From positions 23,896 to 87,895 of the forward strand of contig MU394157.1 in assembly GCA_022578605.1 (NCBI GenBank): a stretch of DNA of 64,000 nucleotides, in the 5' to 3' direction. Positions 9,514 through 19,579 of the stretch are shown here, one piece after another. Each line of letters starts with the position of its first letter. Position 1 is the stretch's first letter. The stretch is from Camillea tinctor (taxonomy: Eukaryota; Ascomycota; Sordariomycetes; Xylariales; Xylariaceae). The notes beneath the pieces are model-generated. The model was given only the letters and a program-made list of their open reading frames with translations. It was not told where the DNA came from and ran no database searches. The position numbers and the translations under genes were made by a program.

Positions 9514-12293
9514 ATTGAGTAACCTGTAAAAGACGAGGGGTTAGATTCAGTTTATCTTCGATATGAAGAATAAACTGGGATTTACAGAAAGTTTTATTTA
9601 TATGTACCAAAATCATTCTCAAAGAATACGATAAATCAAGCCAAGTATATTCTATATCTATAAAAGTATCCTATGCCTATGCTTCTACTTCCTGCGCGTA
9701 ACCCTACCACTGGTGATCTGATTGCATGGCATGTACATGATAATCTCGGTCCAATGATTATCTAGGTATCTGTTAACTTTCTAGACAACTAACTTGGTAT
9801 ATTAGTATGATTTCATCTGAATCTGAAGCCGTAATAAACAGTCTATTCAACAACTATTCAACTACCGATAGGGCTTGGCTAAACGGAACGGCCCCAGGCG
9901 CCACATGTGACGCGGCCTATGCCCAATGCACGCCATATTCCCCTTTCTTGATACGAAAAGTCAACCCGACGTACATGCCATGTAGGGTTCATAAGGCAAG
10001 AAGGTAGGTCGCATTTATATTCGTAAGTCATCGTACAAGTGATTCTTTTTCGTATTCCTATTAAACCAGTCGTTTTTCTAGTGTAGGGCAGCTCTTGAAT
10101 AGTCAAAGCAAAAATCCCGGATCTGTTAAGTCTAGTCACCATCTACACATACTAGCCAGATACCTATGAATATTATTTATCTAAAACAGGACCGTAAGGT
10201 AACCTCATCCATTCGAGAGCTCCGAGTTTGGTCTGTTACCCTCCATGTCCAAACTACAACGAGGCACCTTCTAGCAACTTTCTTGTGTCCTATAATACAT
10301 CTATATTCCACTCGGCAAACCCCATCGGTGTTGATTTCACAGTTTAGGAAAATAATAGTTGCAACCCGACGTATTACAACGGAACAAGCATTGCTGGGTC
10401 ATGACACTGGTGACATATTCTATCGGGGCATACCCCCTTACCTGGGCAATGTAACAGCAGTAAGTTACGTGCGGGGGGCGGCCATGAGATTCGTGAGGAT
10501 ATAGGGAAATGGTGTCGTTATCAGGAAGTTCGGTACTGGTTCCTCTTTTTATCTAGGTGAACGCCCTCGAACGATCCTACATTGGGTCAAATTACGCCTC
10601 CCTCCTTTCGATCAAAGACAAGTATGATCCTGATGTCTTATAATGGTAGATGCTGATAGTGTGTGAGTAGCGAAGCTTGGACTTAGATGCATTAAGGGTC
10701 ATTATGTTTCTCCCTAACACGGAGTTCCACACAATTCACTTCATGATATTATAGGTATTTAATTTTGAACTCATTTAGGGCGTTGATTTGCATATTCAAC
10801 ACTAAATGGTTAAGTGCCCATCTATAGGTGGTGTGATGTTAGATAGAAATAAAACCGGCTTCGGGCCTCATACTGAGGTTAAAGATATGTATATAATTTC
10901 GCATCGCCAAGGCGTATTATACATCCAATCGGGCTATTACGCTTCTCTGTCCCTATTCCTTTATGATACCCCCCATGTGACATCGGAGATCTATCCGTAA
11001 TTTAAGTAAGGAACACAATCTCATACCTTCTTACATTGATGTATCTATATGCATAAGCCAAATCAATGTCCGACTTGATTGGGATTTTGTCGAACAAGGG
11101 GACGTGCGGTGATACTCGGACCTTTTACTGTTTTCTCAAATCTCTCTGTGAATACATGATAACGGCTTCGTATAACCTATACGAAAATTTATCATATCAT
11201 AACTGTCCTTACAGAGCTGAAAGCAAAATGGCAGTGCTTTTGCCGAATCTGTTGTCATTGGCGAACCACGTTAATAGCGTAGTGACAAGCTTAACAATTA
11301 TATTTAAGCCAAGTTAAATTCAAGTGTTGGTTCAGGAAGCCATGGAATCTTGAAATTAAATAGTGTTAGCCTTCAATTGTTAGTCTATAAACTAGAACTC
11401 CCATGTGTATATACCTAGCAACCTTATGGGGGTTTTTATTATTATTTTATTATTTGATGGGGTTGAAACCAGACTCGGTAAAGAATATCCATGTACCGAA
11501 ACAGAACGAGGTAAACTATTTATATAATGCGCTAAATTGAAATTGGAATGATTCTATTCCCCGGAATTCGCCTGCCACCAGTCAAGATCTAAGCAGATTT
11601 TTTTTCTACCTGAATAGAATTATAAATTATAGATTCTCAGGTATGGACTTCGAGAGCGGAAGTGCTTGATTCATGCAGACGGTCTCAACTAGTCAAGTAG
11701 CTGAGAATAGGATTCTTTCATATACCGCCAAGACAGCGCAGCTTTTCACGCCGTCTTTGCTCAAGACTATATCTTCCCTCCCCACATCTAAAAGAGGCAA
11801 GGGTTATTGGGTTTGATTGGCTGTCGTTTTTTCGTATAGAACCTTAACCTCCATAGCGTCGATCATCTGTAGATGGCCTTGTAAGTCCCGAGTTTGATAC
11901 CTCGCCTGCTCGCGCGGTCTGCTCCTATCATGGTTTAGTATTTTTCGCATTCGATACGAAAAAGAATGATGATGTCCCTGACTCTCTTTTCTCTCCCAAT
12001 CCTAGGGGGCAACAGCTAAGCCACCTGCATAATTATCATGACTGAAAGGGTATATTGACTAAACTTGGAACAGTATAGCTGTCGAAGCCCGAGTCGTTCG
12101 ATACATACTTTCAAATGTCAACGCGAAATCGGCATTTTTTACTTGCTAGGTATTGTCGTTCTCGTCACACCTTTGGTATCCTTAGTATCATCGCACTTGG
12201 CCACCTAGAGCATCAACAGAAACTATCACGACAACAACATCATCAATAACAATAATTACATTGAGAATATTAACATCACGATAGACGCCAATC
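9514..12293. other. Intergenic with gene remnants
   Basis: A+T-rich stretch between the hydrolase start and the MARVEL-like gene. It holds the broken BBE-like sequence (own entry) and, just upstream, an intact 66-codon frame at 9807-10007 whose codons look gene-like (N-terminal MISSESEAVINSLFNNY) but which I do not recognise. The inverted pair TTCGTATA-ACC-TATACGAA lies at 11167-11185. The last 250 bp are the probable promoter and leader of the MARVEL-like gene. Confidence 0.6.
10219..10643 (+). pseudogene. Remnant of a BBE-like FAD-linked oxidoreductase
   Basis: Three pieces in family order but in broken frames. Around 10225-10400 the translation contains SLVCYPPCPNYNEAP, then SIFHSANPIGVDFTV, a stop (TAG where the family usually has Trp) and ENNSCNPTYYNGTSIAGS, followed by more stops. 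After a frame change, 10424-10500 reads YRGIPPYLGNVTAVSYVRGA. After a gap, 10571-10643 reads GSNYASLLSIKDKYDPDVL and a stop, like the FWGSNY...IK-x-KYDP-x-G C-terminus of berberine-bridge-like oxidases. The segment carrying the FAD-attachment site and most of the substrate domain is missing. Identification rests on remembered family motifs. Decay by internal deletion plus point mutation is inferred. Confidence 0.6.
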
Positions 12294-12833
12294 ATGCCGA
12301 TACCGTTGACCGACCAATACTGGGTCAAGAGTGGCCTTACTGGCCTTGTGCCTCGTGCTGTCCTTCGCACGCTCCAATTCATCGGTGCCATTGTTGTCAT
12401 GGTACTATACGGCCTCGACCTGAAAAACACAACAAATAAGGGACTCGTAGCAGATTCAATGTGGATATATTCCATGTTCGCAGCTGGAGTCTCCCTTATA
12501 GTCTGTCTATGCCATTTATTCTTTACCGTCACGTCATTTGGCTGGAACTTGTTGGACTGGGTCGTCTTCATATTCTGGGTGGCCGAGTTTGGTGTCTTTG
12601 GCTCCATCTATATCGGTTCGACACCGACGCCCCCCGAAGCATCGTATTCAGATCGCAGCAGGATGGTTGCTGCCGTGTGGATAGATATGATAAATATGAT
12701 CTTATGGTTTGCAAGTGCTTTGGTAGGCGTCTTGCTGTGTTGCGCGAGGCGACATACACGGAAACAATTACAGGCAGAAGAGGGCTTGAAGATGATGAGT
12801 GTCAACAGAGGACATACTGCGAGCAGCCAATAA
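12294..12833 (+). CDS. MARVEL-like four-helix membrane protein
   Basis: Single exon, 179 residues, with ATG in a good context (CCAATCATGCCG). Four hydrophobic helices are clear at about 24-41, 57-79, 86-107 and 125-150. The pattern of short loops, the polar residues after helix 1 (LDLKNTTNKG) and a basic tail directly after a CC pair (CCARRHTRKQ) matches fungal MARVEL-domain proteins. A role in membrane apposition or trafficking is family-level knowledge only, and no specific function is known to me. It lies just upstream of and in the same direction as the sterol glucosyltransferase-like gene, but 509 bp separate them, so they are probably independent transcripts. Confidence 0.78.
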   Translation: MPIPLTDQYWVKSGLTGLVPRAVLRTLQFIGAIVVMVLYGLDLKNTTNKGLVADSMWIYSMFAAGVSLIVCLCHLFFTVTSFGWNLLDWVVFIFWVAEFGVFGSIYIGSTPTPPEASYSDRSRMVAAVWIDMINMILWFASALVGVLLCCARRHTRKQLQAEEGLKMMSVNRGHTASSQ

Positions 12834-13342
12834 CGAATCCCATAATCTTCAAAGGATGAGAAGTTTATATTAAAAGGCGATTTAGATGTATTGACGGGAT
12901 TTACGCATTTCTTTTGGTAGACATTGGATAGGTGATAGTGTCGTCATGAAATTGAATAAATGTTATGATTTCTTGGTAATGACAGTCTATTATTGTTACA
13001 ACGACAATAGTTTGACACGGCGAACATATAGATAAGAAAGACACATTACAAATGTCATCGTCATGCCTTTGGTATCTTGATCCAATACACCTAAAATTCG
13101 TAAACTAGTATGCGAGAATTCTCAGACCGGCATGTGGGCAAGGAGAGGCTTTGCCATCGTTCTGCATTCTCCGTTTCCCCTTGTCAGTGGGGGTACCTTA
13201 CCACTTTTCCTGACAGGGTGGTTACATGTAGCCTAGGGTCAGTCTAAAAAGAGAACAAAAGGGAACTATTATAACCTTCTTCCCATCCCGCATCGAGTCT
13301 ATTACTCTCAACTCTTTTTAGACCTCTCGGGCTGTGGATCCC
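12834..13342. other. Intergenic, probable promoter of the glucosyltransferase gene
   Basis: Holds the 3' end of the MARVEL-like gene and the promoter/leader of the next gene. A C/T-rich leader ending in CAACTCTTTTTAGACCTCTC precedes the start codon. No coding frame is supported. Confidence 0.55.
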
Positions 13343-16243
13343 ATGGAAAAGGAAACACTCTCCTCCACCGTTACAGCGTGCTCTGACACGGCGACTGATG
13401 ACTTGGATCTTGTCATCGGTAACAATGCTAGTGCTGAGGTTAAAGGTATGCCCATCTAGCCGGCCCTATACACTGTCTTTATTTACTAATACGTAAGGTA
13501 CACGGTATCAGATGACGGTCGTGTGGATATCGAGATCTCTACGGACCTCTCCCGCCGTATCACCAAAATTCTCGATACTGGGGGAATCGAAGTACCTGAA
13601 ATCGCATCCCCAGCTTACCGGTGGACGGAAAAATGGACGGTACCACTGAACATCCTTATACAAGTAATTGGCAGCCGCGGTGATATACAACCCTTCGTAG
13701 CCCTCGGAAACGAGCTCCAGCAGCACGGCCACCGCGTCAGACTAGCTACACACAATATCTTCGCTGACTTCGTCCGCTCTTCCGGCCTCGAATTCTTCCC
13801 CGTCGGCGGTGACCCGTCTGAGTTGATGGCATATATGGTCAAGAATCCAGGTCTTATCCCGAGCATCGAGAGTATCCGCTCTGGCGACATCCAAAGCAAG
13901 CGGCGCATGGTGTCTACAATGCTCGATGGCTTCTGGAGCTCGTGTATTCAGCCAGATCAGACAACAGGTCGGCCATTCGTCGCCGAAGCTATCATTGCAA
14001 ATCCGCCAAGCTTCGCGCACATACATTGCGCACAGGCGCTAGGCATACCTCTTCACATGATGTTCACGATGCCGTGGACCAGCACGACTGCCTTTCGTCA
14101 CCCTTTGGCTAACCTCAAGTTCTCCGGAAATAGCAAGGAGCAAGACACGGCGAATTTTCTCTCGTACGGTATTGTCGAGTTTATGACATGGCAGGGGTGT
14201 GTGTCTCTTTTTCTTTCTTTCCCTGGGAGGGACTATTCTCACCATGAAAACGTCCCCACTGGTGTTAGAATTAACATAAACACAGGCTCGGGGATCTTGT
14301 TAATCAGTGGAGAGAGAAGGTGTTAGGCCTTGAACCTGTGCACCTCACGGATGCGCCCAGCTTGCTGAAACAACTAGAAGTCCCCTTCACGTACTGCTGG
14401 TCGCCAAGTTTGATTCCAAAACCAAAGGACTGGGGATCCAATATAGGCAAGTCAGCAGACTAACAAAGATATACCAGCATTCTAACTCTTCTCCGAGAAC
14501 AGACGTCTGTGGGTTCTTCTTCCGCGACCCCCCAGCGTACACGCCGCCGAGTGACCTCGAGAAGTTCCTCAAGGCCGGAAGCAGCACACCAATCTATATT
14601 GGTTTCGGAAGTATCGTAGTCGGGGATCCTGACCGGCTAATGACAATGGTGATAAAGGCCGTCAAGACGCTAGGTGTACGTGCGATCATATCAAAAGGGT
14701 GGAGCAAGCTCACAGCCGCCGAAAATGACCCCAACATCTTTTTCATCGGCGACTGCCCCCACGAGTGGCTCTTCCAACACGTATCTGTTGTGGTACATCA
14801 CGGTGGTGCCGGGACGACAGCTTGTGGCTTGCGGTACGCAAAGCCCACAGTGATCATTCCCTTCTTTGGAGAGTAAGTAAAAAAGTCTTTGCCTTCCTCC
14901 CCCTTACCCCTATTTCATGTAGGCAATATAGCTTACGCTCCACCAGCCAGCCATTCTGGGGTGAGATGGTCGCGCAGTCCGGTGCCGGACCCAAGCCGAT
15001 CCCCTATTCAGAGCTCACGTCCCGGAACCTAGCTGAGGGCATATCGTATGCACTGGACGCACACACAAGCGGGTGCGCCGAGTGGATCGCGGAGAAGCTG
15101 CAAGCCGAATCGGGCGTAAAGGCAGCCGTAGGACATTTCCACTCGAATCTGCCGCTCAACTCGCTCCGGTGCGACCTCAACCCATCGGAACCGGCAGCCT
15201 GGTCCTACAAGGGCGCCCATCAGACGGTGAGGCTGTCGAAGCGAACGGAGCGGATCCTGACGCGGGAGAAGAAGCTCGATCCCAAAAAGCTCAAGCTGTG
15301 AGACTCCCTACTACGTTCCTACATTTTGACCCCCTCCCTCACTCCCCTTATTCTTTTCTCGTTTCTTTTTTCTTGGAGATTAATTACCTTTCCCGCCAGA
15401 CACCAATCAAACCCGGTCAACATCGACAGTCACCGCTGGGACCCCTTCACAGCCGTCGGCTCCGCGTCCCTCGCAACCGCAGCGTCCATGGCCGACGCCG
15501 CCGCGGGGATCATCATGCGGCCCTACGAGACGGTCAAGAAGAGCCAGACCGCGCCTCCCACCACGTCCGCCCCCACCGCGGGCCCGTCATCCTCCTCCTC
15601 CGTAGCATCCTCATCATCGGACCCTACCTCCAACCACCGCAGAGGAGAGGTAGAAAAGCCGGGGAGCCGCCACACCGCCCGCGCCGCGGCCAGCGCCTCG
15701 GCGCACAGCCTCGGCAGGCTGGTCACCGCGTCCGCGAAGGGGATCCTCGTCGACGTGCCGGTGGCGGCGGCGGACGGGCTGCGGGCCGTGCCGCGGCTGT
15801 ACGGGGAGAGCGTGCGCGCGCGGCCCGCGGTGACGGGGTTCCGCGCAGGGGCCGCGGTGGCGGGGCGGCAGCTGGGGCATAGCCTGTACGGCGCGGCGAC
15901 GGACTTGGCGGTGTACACGTACCGGGGGAAGCGGGAGGCCGGGGCGGTAGGCGTGGCGCGGGGGTTGGGGAAGGGGCTTGCGAGCCTGGTGGCGAACACG
16001 GCGGCGGGGGCGGTGGGACTGATAGCGTATCCGGCGCAGGGCGCGTATCGGAGTATCAGGGGGGCGGTGGTCACGGAGACCGTGGAGAAGGTGGCAAGGG
16101 CGGTGAGGGAGGAGGGAGAGTGGTTGGTTAGGGAGATGGAGGCGCAACATACGGTGGAGGAGCAGGAGGAAGATACGAGAGTATTAGTTGCGGACTTTGA
16201 GACGTTTAGGAATGCGAAAGGAAAAGGGGTTCGGTATCGGTAA
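13343..16243 (+). CDS. Sterol 3-beta-glucosyltransferase-like protein with C-terminal extension
   Basis: Six exons, 13343-13445, 13512-14196, 14286-14446, 14503-14872, 14947-15297 and 15400-16243, giving 837 residues. All junctions keep frame. The N-terminal GT28-type domain starts with VIGSRGDIQPF (GSRGDIQP at 88-95). The sugar-nucleotide half has HHGGAGTT at 415-422 and PFFGDQPFWG across the exon 4/5 junction. The family moves glucose from UDP-glucose to the 3-OH of sterols at membranes. From about residue 557 onward there is an Ala/Gly-rich extension with a MRPYETVKK motif and a GLGKGLASLVANTAAGAVG segment, seen in many filamentous-fungal relatives and not in the minimal enzyme. No PH or GRAM domain is present, unlike Atg26. 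Intron 3 (14447-14502) begins GCAAGT instead of GT. Sterol specificity is by homology only. Confidence 0.93.
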
Positions 16244-18614
16244 GGGGGGGAAAGGGGGGCAAGGGTTGGAGAGAAGGGGTGATGAACGTTGGTTTTGGTT
16301 CGGATGTAAAAGGTAAACTGGAAGAGGCCTACATTGTTACGGTTTCGTTGTTTCTTTTTGGTAGTCATTAGGCTTTGACGCATTGCTTTTTATAATCTTT
16401 CACATAGTAGTGAGCGTATTCTATAGGGCTTTCTGATATTTATATAGAATTATTTAATGCTATCATGTTATCTTTTCTAATATCTATGTTGATTTTCTTT
16501 CCTCAAAAACCCAAGCTTTTGCATAACCTTCTCTGATGTTCTCTAAGATGCAGGGCTGTTAATAGATGAAAGGAGCCGCGTGAAGAATGTAAGATCCAGG
16601 TTGCAGTAGGTAACTAGGGAAAATATTCACAAATATACCGGCCATCGTGGACGATATTAGCCTCCACTTTCCTATATTCGATAGCCTAATATAGATCCTG
16701 AGGCAGTTGAAAGATAGGACTTCGGAGACTAGATACGCTCGCCTGAATGGAGGTTCGACTCGGTACAAAAAAATCAATGTACATCTATATATACACGCTA
16801 TACGAAAAAAAAGGGGGGAGGGGAGGGGGGTTCACCAGGCGAGTAGTATAACCTACGGGAGTTATGGAATGTCTTTCGATTAATCTCAATACCAAAAGCT
16901 TGACCATGGTTGCCGGGAGATGCCTACATGATTGTACGTTTACAGACAATATTTCTTAGAGTCGAATACTATTACAGTTGTGAAATGATGTAGGCAGCCA
17001 GGTGAGACCGGACTCACTGTAGAAATGTATAATTTCTGAACTCGAGCTGTGAAGCCCCTTATGCAGACTGATATGTAAATATCAACGACACATAGCTGAT
17101 TCCCCTAGGGATACGCGTATGGGGCGTCGTGAGAGCCCTATGCTCTATTGCGTGTCTGAATAAAATCGGATATCCTTCTCAATGATCAGCTCCCTCGCGT
17201 TGTAGAGCGTCAGGAGTCAAAGCTGGTGTGTAACTAGAGAACGTTATAAGCACTACGAACCCACTCACATTGAGTACTATTCATAGCACACTTCCCCATT
17301 ATGCTGGCATGTCCAATCAGGACTGCAGGCATTAGTCCCCAAACCAACCTACTTGCGGTCGTGACCTCTCCGCGATCCTGGTCATGAAGCTCACTGGTTG
17401 GATCGGCGAACTTGGTGTACACTAAGTAAGTATTTGGGTCCACGAGGCGGTGATCTAAAGGCTTTGAACTCTAGTGAACAGCCCAATCCGTGGGGAAAAT
17501 ATCCTACAAATTCTCACGGAATAATATTTTCTTTAGATTCTCATACTTAGGTATAACATAGAGGGAATGGCTTTACTTTACCGTAGCCCTCCTTCAGCCC
17601 ACTAGTGTCAGAATAGAAATCAAGAGAGCAAGAGACCAAGAGTGGAAGAAGATCTCGTGATCATCGTCCTTCCCCTCCTCATCTTTGTCCCCACAACTAC
17701 CTCGAGTTCCCTCCCCAGAGTCAGCTGGCCATGTTTCTCCTGCTCATTGGGTACGCGTGGCATTCGATCTGCAATCCTCGAATTTTTTTTATGGGGGGTG
17801 GGTTTGGTTAGTGGACGAGTGTGGTCTTGGGTTAAGCATAAGTTATACAGACCGTGTGGGGAGTTTCTCCCTCAAGACCCCGATTCCGGGAACGGGAGGG
17901 GGAATACTTAAGAATGGGGAGTTGGGTTTAAAAGATGGGAAAGGTACGGCGCAATTTGGGCATGTGACGCCAAGGTCAGACCCCATATTGTTATCCATAA
18001 ACAAGTGTGAGTCTGCGTGGGGGAGTACGTGATGTCTGTCGAGCTAGCTGGCTGTACTGCGGCCCGCAACATGAACAGTGCAGTTGATGAGCTCATGTGA
18101 CTGCGATTAGCTGTTGTGTCATCGCTAGCCATTCGTGTACCAAGTGCATGACGAGGACTATCTATTTGTCCGGGTTGCTTGAATGTAAGCAGTATCCGGT
18201 GCCAAAATCCGACCAACTACTAGTCATTGCCAAAGAGGCTGTAGCTCACTCAAATGAGTCCTTTAAAGTCGGCGACTTGAGAAATCGGATTATGGGTAGG
18301 TAGTAAAGTAAACCATTGGAAGCAAGGTGAGAGACTGAACATAACCTCCATCGTAACATACCATGCATGAAAAGTGCGAAAGGTGCTATAAAGCGGTCAG
18401 TTGTGCAGAAAATATGACTCTCCTATATAAGACACTGCCTCCGGATCGATGGTGAGGAGCCGTGGTGACAATAGGTCCACCTGTATGATATCGAACGAAT
18501 GAGTTGCTACGAAGATAGACTGGATCCCATCTGTAGGGCTAGACCAGCTATAAGCGTAACTTGTATGAATGATGTTCCCCGGCTCCATCTCATAGCCTTA
18601 CTTGACTTATTTTG

Positions 18615-18872
18615 AACCGTCCAATTTAGAAGCCAGAAGAAAGCGTGCCGATAGACTTCAACTCGTATGCACCACTTTATCATGCAGGCCAGCTCGAGTG
18701 GATCGGAATGATCACCGACTATGTTGTCTTGCTTTCGCAGCATGCCGAAGAATGGGTCCTGAATGAGACAGGCAGACAGGCGCAGAAAAAGCGTATATTT
18801 CAGCGTGGCGGTAAAACGTTTGTTCGCTCTCCATGTCGTCAGTCGACGATGATTATCCGGCACAGTAGATAG
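18615..18872 (+). other. Coding-like fragment, unrecognised
   Basis: Open from a possible splice acceptor (CCAATTTAG) near 18629. The translation starts KPEESVPIDFNSYAPLYH and has balanced amino-acid use, unlike nearby random frames. No complete gene can be built around it and I do not recognise the family. It may be an exon of an undetected gene, a remnant, or chance. Confidence 0.25.
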
Positions 18873-19256
18873 AAAATTTGCGAATCCGCAGTCAAGAAGC
18901 GCCTATCTAAACGGCGGCTCCCGAGAGGAAGACGCAACAAAACGGGGCATGTGTCTGGCGGGGGGACTCGATCAAATCGCATCGCATAAACGTGCCCAGA
19001 CGCAAATCAGACATTACCACCCACGAACATATGCGTTCAAGCAAGGTAAGTATGTAAGTGGGTAAAGTAGTTGTAGAGGAGGGTTGCGGGTGTGCCTAGT
19101 ATCGCTCGATGCATGTAGGTAGGTAGTACTGTAAGCATCATAATTATGGTTCAGATTTTTGATGCTGGTGGAGAAAACCATGCTTATGTTCACCCCTAAA
19201 GGCAGAGCGGAAAGAAAAATAGTTATCAAGTAGTAGGTGGCTGTGGTATGCAGCCC

Positions 19257-19579
19257 CTATTGTCTGCTTCCTGTCTGAGGGATGGCGATAGTTAGAAAGT
19301 CAATGCTAATATGGCCAACCTCGAGATGAGCGTCGTTGGCTAGCACCGATGTTAAATCTCCCGAAGTATGCGCTCTCACCGGCAGTGAGAATTGTTCGAG
19401 ACGATGTATGAGCACAGGGTGTATGGATGCCAGAGTTGAAGCACCGCAAGATTCAGAGGGCGAGCTGCATAGGTTCTGTCCGATAAGCACTACCCAGATG
19501 CCGTCATCAGAGGAAAGGACTCGAGGCAATGAGGGAACGGTCCAGCTCTGCTCCAAGTTCTCTCCAGAACTCACTCTCG
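19257..19579 (-). other. Coding-like fragment, unrecognised
   Basis: About 107 codons open after a possible acceptor (ACACCTTAG), ending in TAG. The third-codon-position use is gene-like and the peptide (for example ASIHPVLIHRLEQFSLPVRA and LEVGHISIDFLTIAIP) reads like a folded-protein C-terminus. No upstream exon could be matched with confidence. A gene remnant or an exon of an unrecognised gene are both possible. Confidence 0.3.

Noticed and set aside
11167..11185. Resemblance to loxP arms (TTCGTATA/TATACGAA)
   Set aside because: Only 8 of 13 arm bases match and the spacer is 3 bp instead of 8; no recombinase context.
11860..11930. tRNA-like hairpin GAGTTTGATACCTCG
   Set aside because: T-arm is imperfect and no acceptor, D or anticodon arms can be paired around it.
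15073..15882. 269-codon + frame overlapping the glucosyltransferase exons
   Set aside because: Out of frame with family motifs and crosses a supported intron; Arg-rich GC artefact.
15523..16383. 286-codon antisense frame over the glucosyltransferase last exon
   Set aside because: The sense frame continues the spliced protein, and the antisense product is Pro/Arg/Ser low-complexity from high GC.
1713..16805. TCGTATA heptamers as sterol-response elements across the window
   Set aside because: About six were found, near the roughly eight expected by chance in 64 kb over both strands, so the count alone means nothing.
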